From: an uncultured Eubacteriales bacterium
Lineage (GTDB): Bacteria; Bacillota; Clostridia; Oscillospirales; Acutalibacteraceae
DNA: 16,904 nt
Direction of reading: 5' to 3'
NCBI GenBank assembly: GCA_902491475.1
Contig: CABUHY010000027.1
Location: forward strand, 1 to 16,904
The position numbers were made by a program, and so were the translations under genes. Shown one piece after another: positions 6,763-13,938 of the stretch. Positions within the stretch are counted from its first letter, which is position 1, and each line of letters opens with the position of its first letter. The notes beneath the pieces were generated by a model, which was given only the letters and a program-made list of their open reading frames with translations, made no database searches and was not told the DNA's origin.

Positions 6763-7608
6763 TCAGTCCTCGTATTCGCCGTCAATCTGTTCTTTGCAAA
6801 TTCTGCCGTCACGCAAAAGCTTTTCAAGCGTTCCCGCGTCATTCTCTTTAAGAGCCTTTGAATACTGCTTGAGATTTTCTATTATTGTATCGACCTCAAA
6901 AGCAAGGTTTTCCCTGTTTTCAAGGAACAGCTCCGTCCACATAACCTCGTTGAGCTTTGCGACCCTTGTCAAATCCCTGTAGCTTCCCGCCGAAAAGCCC
7001 TTGTGAAGCTTTGCGCTCGGGCTCTTGACATAGGCGTTTGACACAACATGCGCAAGCTGCGATGTAAATGCGATTATCCTGTCGTGCTCCTCGGGGGTGG
7101 TGTTCTGTATGTTGGTAAAGCCGATTTTCGAAAACAGCTTTCTTACGGTGTCAAGCTCGTTTATTCCCGTATCGGGAGACGGAACAAGAAGCATTGAGGC
7201 GTTTGAAAACATCGTGACCTTTGAGTGCTCAAAGCCCGAAAGATGAAGTCCCGCCATCGGGTGAGCGCCGACAAAGGTAAAGCCGTTTTCCTTTGCGACA
7301 CGGTACATATCCTCGCACACATAGGTTTTGACGCCGCAGGTGTCAAGCACTATTGCGCCCTTTTTGAACTTCTTTGCGTTTTCGGTAATGTACTTCTTTG
7401 TCGCCTCGGGATAAAGACCCGTGATTATTATATCACATTCCGAAATTTTTTGCTCGGTCATTTCTTCGTCTATCGCACCGAGAAGCTTTGCTTTGAGAAT
7501 AACATTCTCGTCAATGTCATAGCCGATAACCGTGTTGTCCGTATTGTATTTTATCGCCTTGGCGAGCGAGCCGCCGATAAGACCTAAGCCTACTACTCCG
7601 ACTGTCAT
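6763..7608 (-). CDS. tyrA: Prephenate dehydrogenase
   Basis: A 281-residue enzyme that oxidatively decarboxylates prephenate to 4-hydroxyphenylpyruvate, the tyrosine branch. It opens with a Rossmann GLGLIGGS (7-14); an acidic residue at the end of strand 2 (D31 in GYDID) indicates NAD rather than NADP. Family motifs HPMAG (116-120) and TSQLAH (182-187) are present. It ends without the C-terminal ACT domain found in Bacillus-type TyrA (about 370 residues), so allosteric control by tyrosine through that domain is absent. Use of arogenate instead of prephenate cannot be excluded. It starts 4 bp after the aroF stop, and AGAGGA lies inside the last aroF codons, so coupling is likely. Confidence 0.93.
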   Translation of the reverse strand: MTVGVVGLGLIGGSLAKAIKYNTDNTVIGYDIDENVILKAKLLGAIDEEMTEQKISECDIIITGLYPEATKKYITENAKKFKKGAIVLDTCGVKTYVCEDMYRVAKENGFTFVGAHPMAGLHLSGFEHSKVTMFSNASMLLVPSPDTGINELDTVRKLFSKIGFTNIQNTTPEEHDRIIAFTSQLAHVVSNAYVKSPSAKLHKGFSAGSYRDLTRVAKLNEVMWTELFLENRENLAFEVDTIIENLKQYSKALKENDAGTLEKLLRDGRICKEQIDGEYED

Positions 7609-7612
7609 TTTA

Positions 7613-8623
7613 TCAATCCTCTTTTAATGCGTTTCTGATTTTGTTTACGCCTCTGCAAACCTCGTCGAACTGGTCGGGCGTCAATGCCTGCGGACCGTCG
7701 CAAAGAGCCTTTGCGGGGTTGTTGTGAACCTCAATCATAAGTCCGTCCGCACCGCAAGCCGCAGCCGCATACGACATGGGCTTTACAAGCCTTGCAATAC
7801 CCGAAGCGTGGCTCGGGTCGATAATTACGGGCAAGTGGGTCTTTTCTTTAAGAATCGGAACAGCCGAAAGGTCAAGAGTGTTTCTTGTAGCCGTTTCAAA
7901 GGTTCTGATACCTCTTTCACAAAGGATTACCTTTGAGTTGCCGCCCGCCATAATGTACTCTGCGCTCATAAGAAGCTCCTGAATGGTGCCCGAAAGACCT
8001 CTCTTTAAGAAAATCGGCTTATCGAGCTTGCCGAGCTCTTTAAGAAGCTCAAAGTTCTGCATATTTCTTGCGCCGACCTGAATAATATCAACATTTTCAA
8101 ACAGGTCGATATGCGAAGCGTCCATAATCTCGGTAACAATCGGCATACCCGTCTCTTTCTTTGCCTCAAGAAGAAGCTCCAAGCCCTCTGCTCTCATACC
8201 CTGGAAAGCGTAGGGCGAGGTTCTCGGCTTGAATGCGCCGCCTCTTAAAATGTTTGCGCCCGACTTTTTGACAGCCTTTGCAATTTCGATTATCTGCTCT
8301 CTCGACTCGACCGAGCACGGACCCGCCATAAACTGGAACGAACCGCCGCCGATTTTAATTCCGTTTCCGAGGTCGATTACCGTGTCGTCGGGGTGGAATT
8401 TTCTGTTTGCCTGCTTGTAGGGCTCCGAAACACGCCTTACGCCCTCTACTATGTCAAGGCCCTCGATAAGGTCCGTATCTATTCTGCTTGTGTCGCCGAT
8501 AAGACCCCATACCGTCTGATACTCGCCCAAAGACTCGTGAATATCAACCTCTTGGTTTTTAAGCCACTGCCTGAGCACCTCAACCTTTTGTGATTCGGCG
8601 TCCTTTTTCAAAATTACGATCAT
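7613..8623 (-). CDS. aroF: 3-deoxy-7-phosphoheptulonate (DAHP) synthase, type I-beta with N-terminal regulatory domain
   Basis: A 336-residue enzyme joining PEP and erythrose-4-phosphate, the committed step of the shikimate pathway. Residues 1-70 form the ferredoxin-like domain that in the Thermotoga maritima enzyme binds tyrosine (and, more weakly, phenylalanine) and shuts the barrel. Residues about 76-330 are the catalytic barrel, with AGPCSVES (100-107), LRGGAFKPRTSPYAFQG (126-142), KPIFLKRG (202-209) and IDPSHASG (268-275). The metal ligands correspond to C103, H272, E298 and D309, matching the T. maritima positions almost exactly. It has AAGGA before the ATG. It is the first structural gene of the operon, directly behind the attenuator-like leader. 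Confidence 0.95.
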   Translation of the reverse strand: MIVILKKDAESQKVEVLRQWLKNQEVDIHESLGEYQTVWGLIGDTSRIDTDLIEGLDIVEGVRRVSEPYKQANRKFHPDDTVIDLGNGIKIGGGSFQFMAGPCSVESREQIIEIAKAVKKSGANILRGGAFKPRTSPYAFQGMRAEGLELLLEAKKETGMPIVTEIMDASHIDLFENVDIIQVGARNMQNFELLKELGKLDKPIFLKRGLSGTIQELLMSAEYIMAGGNSKVILCERGIRTFETATRNTLDLSAVPILKEKTHLPVIIDPSHASGIARLVKPMSYAAAACGADGLMIEVHNNPAKALCDGPQALTPDQFDEVCRGVNKIRNALKED

Positions 8624-8650
8624 TTTGTTTTCCTTCTTTCAAAAAATAAT

Positions 8651-8674
8651 CCCCGCAGTGAATTCACTGCGGGG
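8651..8674 (-). terminator. Attenuator terminator upstream of aroF (segments 3 and 4)
   Basis: A perfect 24-bp palindrome: CCCCGCAGTG, loop AATT, CACTGCGGGG. On the minus strand it is followed by ATTATTTTTT (8641-8650). It lies between the leader ORF and the aroF ribosome binding site, with no gene to terminate other than the leader, so it is a premature terminator inside the operon's 5' untranslated region. Confidence 0.9.
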
Positions 8675-8782
8675 TGTAAGTTTACTTATCTCTGAACCTT
8701 GTTAAGCAACCTGTTTTGCAGCGAACGACATTATTACCTTACCAAAAAAGTTGATAAAGTAGAAATAGAAGTATTCAACTGC
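8662..8782 (-). promoter_or_regulatory. Alternative 1:2 / 2:3 pairing segments of the aro attenuator
   Basis: Segment 1 is GCAGUUGAAU (8773-8782, leader codons 7-10). Segment 2 is GUUCGCUGC (8718-8726, codons 25-28). Segment 3 is GCAGUGAAU in the terminator 5' arm (8662-8670). Segment 2 pairs with segment 3 over 9 bp (two G-U) and with segment 1 over 9 bp with one bulged U. Segments 1 and 2 mimic the terminator's 5' and 3' arms. A ribosome halted at codons 10-15 would cover segment 1, freeing 2:3 and blocking the terminator. One that reaches the stop codon would partly mask segment 2, so 3:4 forms. Confidence 0.75.
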
Positions 8783-8800
8783 AAATGAAAACTTGCCCAT
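8702..8800 (-). CDS. Phe/Tyr-rich leader peptide of the aro operon
   Basis: A 32-codon open reading frame with AGGAG (8810-8814) nine bases before its ATG, starting about 25 bases after the predicted transcription start. It begins MGKFSFAVE, continues YFYFYFINFF at residues 10-19 and ends with KQVA. It has 8 Phe and 3 Tyr in 32 residues and no Trp. The operon behind it makes exactly Phe and Tyr. The aromatic codons lie between RNA segments 1 and 2 of the downstream attenuator. This is the design of a ribosome-sensing leader peptide, whose product need have no function of its own. A small membrane peptide is the alternative, but it would not explain the RNA pairing. Confidence 0.85.
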   Translation of the reverse strand: MGKFSFAVEYFYFYFINFFGKVIMSFAAKQVA

Positions 8801-8831
8801 TCGTCTGTTCTCCTGAGATTTTGTTGGTAAT

Positions 8832-8860
8832 ATATTAGCATTAACTAACCTAAAAGTCAA
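8832..8860 (-). promoter_or_regulatory. Promoter of the aro operon
   Basis: TTGACT (8855-8860) and TAATAT (8832-8837) are separated by exactly 17 bp, a near-consensus vegetative sigma factor promoter. Transcription should start near 8825, giving a leader of roughly 175 nt to the end of the terminator stem. Confidence 0.8.
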
Positions 8861-9085
8861 CACTTTTTTCAAAGTTGTTATAAATATAAAAAATTCATAA
8901 AATCTAGCCCGTAGGGACAGCCCTTGCGGCTGTATGTGAGTTTGGTTTTACAATCCCTCCGCCTCACATTCGTTCGGCACCTTCCTTTACACAAGGGAGG
9001 CTGAACGCACGAATTGAAAAACATATCCCGCCGTACCGATACGACAACGCACAATCCGTAGGGACAGGGCTTGCCCCTGTCCGAA

Positions 9086-9242
9086 ATCCGCAAAAGTCGG
9101 TAGCGACAGCGAGCCGTCGGGAGGGCGTTTACAACCGAGCAGGCGAGCCGAGCGTGATTTTTGCGGAAAAGGAGGAGTTGCGTAGTGAGTGAGAGACAGC
9201 CAAAGGCTGTTGCGAACGATACGGAGCAAACGACGACGCTGT
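9086..9242 (+). repeat. 157-bp interspersed repeat, copy B
   Basis: Nearly identical to 348-504 and in the same orientation (mismatches seen at 9182 and 9240). Copy B is entered from a GGACAGGG/CCCTGTCC palindrome and runs straight into an inverted 25-bp module, whereas copy A has different neighbours. That helps set the element's ends. Confidence 0.85.
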
Positions 9243-9265
9243 AGGGCGGGGGCTTGCTCCCGCCG
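9241..9265 (-). repeat. 25-bp GC-rich palindromic module, inverted copy
   Basis: Reverse complement of the module at 137-161, fused directly to the end of the 157-bp repeat copy B. Confidence 0.8.
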
Positions 9266-9325
9266 CCAAATAGTTGTTGATTTATTGAAATTAAAGGTTA
9301 ATACGGCGTTAAAATAAATGCGCGA

Positions 9326-9410
9326 CCCGTAGGGGCGCCCTGCGGTCGCCCGTCAAATTTTTGCTGACATTAAAAGCGGGCGAACACAGTTCGCCCCTAC
9401 GATACGATAT
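9326..9410 (+). repeat. 84-bp two-hairpin repeat, copy B
   Basis: The same order of palindromes as 181-264. The first stem has GGGGCGCCC in place of GGGGCGACC, and the A/T spacer differs. The GGGCGAAC-ACA-GTTCGCCC hairpin is unchanged. Confidence 0.8.
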
Positions 9411-9649
9411 GAAATATATTTTGATTGTATCTGTCGATTTTGTGCGGCGCTCCAAGCCGCATTTCCATATCAAATTTGGTTTGTGCTTTCGCCCCATCTT
9501 CGAGGGGGCTGGCATTTTTTTCCAGAAAAAATGAATGGGGGAGTTTTTAAAAAGTTTGATGAAATCCATTTTAACTCCTTCAGTTTCGCTTCGCTCAACA
9601 GCTCCCTCAAGGATGGAGCGGAACTTCTTGGGAAATTTCATATAAATAA

Positions 9650-9674
9650 CGGCGGGAGCAAGCCCCCGCCCTAC
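9650..9674 (+). repeat. 25-bp GC-rich palindromic module, copy 3
   Basis: Identical to 137-161 and 308-332. Flanking TATAAATAA on the left resembles the left flank of copy 1. Confidence 0.8.
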
Positions 9675-9696
9675 ACTGTTCGTTATAATTTTTAAT

Positions 9697-9761
9697 CCGT
9701 GCGAAGCACCCGCAATTTTTCATTCTTCATTATTCATTTTTCACTCGCCCGCAAGGGCGCT
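9697..9761 (+). repeat. GCGAAGCACCC / CGCCCGCAAGGGCG repeat, copy B
   Basis: Corresponds to 501-558 with a 7-base A/T insertion before CTCGCCCGCAAGGGCGCT and one substitution in the CACCC(A/G)CAA stretch. Confidence 0.7.
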
Positions 9762-9834
9762 GCCCTGTCCCTACGCTGTTCGCTATAATTTTCAACCCGC
9801 ACGAAGCACCCACACCTCTTCACTTTTCGCCGTT

Positions 9835-9862
9835 AAAAAAGGCACTTCCGAAGAAGTGCCTT
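9835..9862 (-). terminator. Terminator of the GH3 gene
   Basis: On the minus strand AAGGCACTTC, a TTCG tetraloop, GAAGTGCCTT and further T residues follow the stop codon of the glycosidase by about 18 bp. A stable 10-bp stem with a UUCG loop and a U-tract makes a strong intrinsic terminator. Confidence 0.88.
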
Positions 9863-9880
9863 GACTGTACAATAAGCCGA

Positions 9881-12331
9881 TTATATCTGTTTGAGTCTGC
9901 CGAGCTTTTTAATTCCGCCGCCGAAGAGGAAGCCGCGAAGAATCTTGCCGAGACCTCTCCAGAATTTATCCTCGTTAAGGATAAGCAGCAAGCCGTCAGC
10001 CATTTTCGGGCTGAAGATGCCGAAGCTCATTGAGATGAAGTTCTTGATAGGCGTCTGCAACGCAACCGCACCCATCATTGTCTCCGCACCGAGCATCTTT
10101 GTGAGCATTCTGCAAAGTCTGCCGCCCCACTTGCCGTCCTTGGCGTCCTCAAGAGTGTTGAGGTAATTGAGCGGTATGCTCTTGTCACGGGTTGAAGGCG
10201 GAATTTCATGACCGAGAACAGCCTTGAACTCGTCGTCCGAAACATTCATAATGTCGGCACCGTAATATGACGGAGCCATCTTATGATAATCGGGAACCGC
10301 ATAAGCTACCGTCGACTCAACATTGAGCGAAGCCTCAAGTCTTATATCACGGCTTGAAGCGCCGACCAAAATCTTGAACTCGCCCGACTCAACCTGCCAG
10401 TCGTGAGCGTCAACATTGTAGAACGCAAACGCACGCTTTTCGAGGTCGATTGAAACCTCTTTTTCCTCGCCTGCTTTAAGGAATACCTTCTTAAAGCCCT
10501 TGAGCTCCTTGACGGGTCTGTAAATTGTCGATTCAACATCCGAAACATAAAGCTCGGTAACCTCTGCGCCGTCTCTTGAACCTGTGTTCTTAACCTTAAA
10601 GGTAACGGTAACGGTGTCGGTGTCCTTTATATTGTCGGAAGAAAGCTTAATATCACTGTATTCAAATGTTGTGTAGGAAAGACCGTGACCGAACGGGAAG
10701 CGAACCTCCTTGTTTGCGGTGTCGTAATATCTGTAACCTACATATATACCCTCTCTGTATTCAACGGAAACGGGTGTGCCGGGGAAGTAGTTGGCACTTG
10801 AATTGTCCTCAAGCGCAATCGGATATGTCTCGGAAAGCTTGCCCGACGGGTTGACATCTCCGAAGAGGATGTCACAAACAGCGCTTCCTGCCGCCTGACC
10901 CGTAAGGAATTCGTTAAGGATTGCGGGAACCTTGTCAGCCCACGGCATCTCAACCGAAGAGCCGCCCGAAAGTACAACTACAACATTCTTGTTTACCTTG
11001 AGCACTTCCTCAACAAGTCTGTTGTGAAGAGGCGGAATACCGAGGTGCTTTCTGTCGTTACCCTCTGTCTCAAATTCGTCCGTAAGACCGATAAAGAGAA
11101 CCGCAACATCTGCGTTCTTTGCCTTTGTAACAGCCTCCGCTACGAAGGTATCGTCCGAAATCTTATTTTTCTTATCTGTCGAATAACCCTGTGCGTATTC
11201 TACGCTTACGCCCATTTCCTTTGTCATTGTGTCAAAGGCGTTGTCAAGGTCGATGGGGTTGATAAGCGAAGAGCCTGCGCCCTGATAACGGGGCTTCTTA
11301 GCCATTTCGCCGATAAGCGCAACCTTTGCGTCCTTTTTAAGGGGAAGAATATCGCCGTCGTTCTTCATAAGAACCATACACTGACCTGCAATTTCCCTTG
11401 CAAGACGGTGATGCTCCTTGGGGTCGTATGTATATTCGCCGAGGGTTGCAACCGACTTGTCAACCATATCGAGGATAAGGTCAACCGCATGGTCGAGAAC
11501 CGCAACATCAAGCGAACCGTCACGAACGGCGTCAACAATCTTCTTTGTGCCGTCTCCGCAGGAAGTGGGCATTTCGATTTCCTGACCTGCGATAAGTCCG
11601 GGAACTCTTTCGTTCTCGGCGCCCCAGTCGGTTACGACAAGGTTTTTGTATCCCCAGTCGCCGCGGAGAACATCGGTAAGGAGCCATTTGTTTTCTGCGC
11701 AGTAGTAGCCGTTAAGTCTCTCATAAGCGCACATTATTGTCCACGGCTGAGCCTTTTTGACAGCTATTTCAAACGGGCGGAGATAAACCTCACGAAGCGT
11801 TCTTTCGTCCGCTACGGTGTTTACCGTCATACGCCTTGTTTCCTGATTGTTTGCCGCATAGTGCTTTAACGATGTGCCTATGCCCTTTGACTGAACGCCG
11901 TTGATAAAGGAAGCAGCCATCTCGCCCGCAAGCTCGGGGTCCTCCGAGAAATATTCGAAGTTTCTTCCGCAAAGCGGCGAACGCTTAATGTTTGTACCGG
12001 GTCCCAAAAGAACGGATACCTTTTCCTTGCGGCACTCGTCGCCGAGAGCCTCGCCCATTCTTCTGATAAGGTCCGTATCCCATGAGCAGGCAGTAGCCGA
12101 AGCTGTGGGGAAGCAGATAGCCGGAACGCCTTTGAGAAGGTCTGTTTCACCCTTCTTAGCCGCTTCGGGGTCGCCCTTTTTACGGATTCCGTGAGGGCCG
12201 TCGTTAAGGCTGACCGATTTAATACCCAGACGGTCAACGGGCTGGCTGTGCCAGTAATCAAGTCCGTCGCACATGCTCGCTTTTTCTTCAAGCGTCATTT
12301 TTGCGATGAGATCTGCATGTTTCAATGCCAT
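9881..12331 (-). CDS. Glycoside hydrolase family 3 beta-glucosidase-type enzyme, cytoplasmic
   Basis: An 816-residue protein with the standard GH3 order: N-terminal barrel (about 5-300) with KHYAANNQE (156-164) and VTDWG (233-237, nucleophile D235); the second alpha/beta domain (about 315-555) with the EGNDR motif (423-427, probable acid/base Glu); and a fibronectin type III-like domain (about 590-662). There is no signal peptide, so it probably cleaves imported beta-linked di- or oligosaccharides. The sugar specificity (glucoside, xyloside, N-acetylglucosaminide) cannot be fixed here, though the layout favours beta-glucosidase. Residues about 670-816 are an extra tail, rich in hydrophobic and basic residues near its end. 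The start has AAGGGAGG. It has its own promoter and terminator, so it is monocistronic. Confidence 0.9.
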   Translation of the reverse strand: MALKHADLIAKMTLEEKASMCDGLDYWHSQPVDRLGIKSVSLNDGPHGIRKKGDPEAAKKGETDLLKGVPAICFPTASATACSWDTDLIRRMGEALGDECRKEKVSVLLGPGTNIKRSPLCGRNFEYFSEDPELAGEMAASFINGVQSKGIGTSLKHYAANNQETRRMTVNTVADERTLREVYLRPFEIAVKKAQPWTIMCAYERLNGYYCAENKWLLTDVLRGDWGYKNLVVTDWGAENERVPGLIAGQEIEMPTSCGDGTKKIVDAVRDGSLDVAVLDHAVDLILDMVDKSVATLGEYTYDPKEHHRLAREIAGQCMVLMKNDGDILPLKKDAKVALIGEMAKKPRYQGAGSSLINPIDLDNAFDTMTKEMGVSVEYAQGYSTDKKNKISDDTFVAEAVTKAKNADVAVLFIGLTDEFETEGNDRKHLGIPPLHNRLVEEVLKVNKNVVVVLSGGSSVEMPWADKVPAILNEFLTGQAAGSAVCDILFGDVNPSGKLSETYPIALEDNSSANYFPGTPVSVEYREGIYVGYRYYDTANKEVRFPFGHGLSYTTFEYSDIKLSSDNIKDTDTVTVTFKVKNTGSRDGAEVTELYVSDVESTIYRPVKELKGFKKVFLKAGEEKEVSIDLEKRAFAFYNVDAHDWQVESGEFKILVGASSRDIRLEASLNVESTVAYAVPDYHKMAPSYYGADIMNVSDDEFKAVLGHEIPPSTRDKSIPLNYLNTLEDAKDGKWGGRLCRMLTKMLGAETMMGAVALQTPIKNFISMSFGIFSPKMADGLLLILNEDKFWRGLGKILRGFLFGGGIKKLGRLKQI

Positions 12332-12376
12332 ATTGTTCCTCCCTTAATAAACGAAAAGATTTTTTGTTTCCGTAAT

Positions 12377-12405
12377 ATAATAAAACAAAATCCCAATTCT
12401 TGCAA
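12377..12405 (-). promoter_or_regulatory. Promoter of the GH3 gene
   Basis: TTGCAA (12400-12405) and TATTAT (12377-12382) with a 17-bp spacer lie about 45 bp upstream of the start codon. No obvious operator, such as a catabolite-responsive palindrome, was recognised nearby. Confidence 0.6.
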
Positions 12406-12460
12406 GGGCTTTGCCGACATTTTTATCGGATTTGTACAAAAACAACGGAATTATATAATT

Positions 12461-12496
12461 AAAAAATCGGGAGCACCCGTGTGAGGAGCGCTCCCG
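12461..12496 (-). terminator. Terminator of dpaAB
   Basis: On the minus strand CGGGAGC pairs with GCTCCCG across a 15-base loop and is followed by ATTTTTT. It begins about 14 bp after the dpaB stop codon. Confidence 0.75.
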
Positions 12497-12510
12497 TAAA
12501 TTTACGGTTT

Positions 12511-13077
12511 TCAGAACAGCATAGGCTGAAGCTGTTTACCCTCCAACGCCGCTTTGAGCGTTTCGGGTATCTTTTCAAAATCCGCAACCGTCGAATTCGG
12601 TTTGTTTATGCAGTCGTCCTGCCTCAACGGCACAAAATACATATTTTTCGCATTCATAAGTAAGCCGATGTTTTTAGCCGCCGCAGCAAGTGCGTCGTTT
12701 GTCGAAACCGCAATTATAACGGGTCTGTCGTTCCTCAGATGAGCCTTTACCGCAAGCGTTACGGAGGTGTCCGTTATACCGTTTGCGAGCTTTCCGAGCG
12801 TGTTGCCCGTGCAGGGGGCTACCACAAGTGCGTCAAGCATTTTTTTGGGACCTATCGGCTCGGCGGAAAAAATCGTGTGTATAATTTCGTTTCCCGTTAT
12901 TTCGGAAATTCGGCTCGTGAAATCCTTTGCCTTTCCGAAACGGGTGTCGGTTGAATATGCGTTTTGCGACATTATCGGGATAACATTGTACCCCGATTCC
13001 TTTAGGACGGACATCTGCGGGATAACCTTGGAAAATGTGCAGAACGAGCCGCACATTGCAAAGCCCACATTTACCAT
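12511..13077 (-). CDS. dpaB: Dipicolinate synthase subunit B
   Basis: A 188-residue flavoprotein-like subunit (SpoVFB family) that works with DpaA to make dipicolinic acid, the calcium chelator of the spore core, in the mother cell. It begins with VGFAMCGSFCTFSKVIPQM, the nucleotide-binding start of the family, and has VVAPCTGNTLGKLANGITDTSVTLAVKAHLRNDRPVIIAVSTNDAL in the middle, the flavodoxin-like phosphopantothenoylcysteine decarboxylase-type fold. The ATG abuts the dpaA TAA directly, and AGGAGGT lies in the last codons of dpaA, so translation is coupled. Its presence marks the host as a likely endospore-former. Confidence 0.93.
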   Translation of the reverse strand: MVNVGFAMCGSFCTFSKVIPQMSVLKESGYNVIPIMSQNAYSTDTRFGKAKDFTSRISEITGNEIIHTIFSAEPIGPKKMLDALVVAPCTGNTLGKLANGITDTSVTLAVKAHLRNDRPVIIAVSTNDALAAAAKNIGLLMNAKNMYFVPLRQDDCINKPNSTVADFEKIPETLKAALEGKQLQPMLF

Positions 13078-13908
13078 TTACCTACCTCCTGAACAAATAC
13101 TCTCTATTCTCTCTGCTATAAGAGCGCCTGCCTGTCGCGGAAAATATTTTCCCGGAAGCGACAACGCTCTTATCAATCTGATTGAAAAGGCTTTCGCCGT
13201 GTTTTCATCCTCTCCGAAAGGAGCGGAGGCTATATCGACTATAACGGTATCTCCGTTCATTCCGGCAAATATTTTTTCGTCGAGTATTAAGGCGGGTACG
13301 GTATTTATCACAAGCCGAAAATCCTTTATCCTGTCGGGCAGGGCGTCAAGATACAAAAAGTCATACCCCTTATCCCCTGCCTGCTTTTCGGCAGTTTCGC
13401 TTCTTGCACATACGGAAAAATCGCAATTTTCGGCACAGAGTAAGTCCGCCGTCGCCTTTGCCGTTCTTCCGAAGCCCGTTATGACCGTTCGCATATTGCG
13501 AAAATCAATACCGTTTTCCGAAAAAACCTCGGGCAGAGCCTTTGCGGTCAGCACGGCGTTTTCGTTTATCATTTCGCCGTCATAGTAGTCGAACACCGCA
13601 GCCCCGCGCTCTTCAAGTGCGGCTTTGAGGTCGGGCTTTACTATTCCGCCTGTTACCGTATCGCCCTTTTTGATTGCGGATATGAGCGTTTCGAGACTTA
13701 TCTGCGGATTTTCGCTTTTCATATCTATATATACGCCGTCCCGTGTTACGGGAAGCGGCAGCACAATCGTTTTACCGTGGTCCTTTTCCGAAAGGAGCTC
13801 CTCCCCGCTCTCGCACGGGCAAACGGAATATCCTCTGTCGGAAAGGTCCTTTTTTACATATTCAAAGCGTTTGTCGCCGCCGAGAATAATTATCTTTTTA
13901 TTTTCCAT
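13078..13908 (-). CDS. dpaA: Dipicolinate synthase subunit A
   Basis: A 276-residue dehydrogenase-like subunit (SpoVFA family) acting on the product of dihydrodipicolinate synthase to form dipicolinic acid. An N-terminal domain starts KKIIILGGDKRFEYV. A Rossmann domain carries VITGFGRTAKATA at about 143-155, and the C-terminal RALSLPGKYFPRQAGALIAERI resembles the family's ALSLPG-P-AG signature. The frame reaches back to 13941, but the ATG at 13908 has GGAGGT eight bases upstream and starts the conserved part. It is the first gene of a two-gene unit and divergent from murC. The lysine-pathway genes asd and dapA that follow spoVF in Bacillus are not here. Confidence 0.92.
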   Translation of the reverse strand: MENKKIIILGGDKRFEYVKKDLSDRGYSVCPCESGEELLSEKDHGKTIVLPLPVTRDGVYIDMKSENPQISLETLISAIKKGDTVTGGIVKPDLKAALEERGAAVFDYYDGEMINENAVLTAKALPEVFSENGIDFRNMRTVITGFGRTAKATADLLCAENCDFSVCARSETAEKQAGDKGYDFLYLDALPDRIKDFRLVINTVPALILDEKIFAGMNGDTVIVDIASAPFGEDENTAKAFSIRLIRALSLPGKYFPRQAGALIAERIESICSGGR

Positions 13909-13938
13909 ACGGCATACCTCCGTCTTAATTCTACAATA

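Larger units (their letters stand above)
8881..9834. repeat. Second repeat mosaic, no credible gene
   Basis: Nearly 1 kb between the aro promoter and the GH3 terminator carries no gene that I can support. It is made of palindromic modules, among them GTAGGGACAGCCCTTGCGG (8911-8929), GGACAGGG-CTTG-CCCCTGTCC (about 9062-9082), the 157-bp element, the inverted 25-bp module, the 84-bp two-hairpin repeat, a diverged double-hairpin module (about 9489-9544) and the CGCCCGCAAGGGCG block. Small frames across it translate repeat sequence shared with 114-600. Confidence 0.75.

Noticed and set aside
8624..8825. T-box riboswitch upstream of aroF
   Set aside because: The leader is only about 200 nt, is mostly occupied by a translated frame, and I do not see the T-box consensus (AGGGUGGNACCGCG) or a specifier stem.
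11024..11869. Long plus-strand frame opposite the GH3 gene
   Set aside because: It is a shadow of a strongly supported coding region with full GH3 motifs; its composition is implausible and it has no start signal.
12767..13585. Plus-strand frame spanning dpaA and dpaB
   Set aside because: It runs antisense across two recognised genes and the TAA-ATG junction between them.
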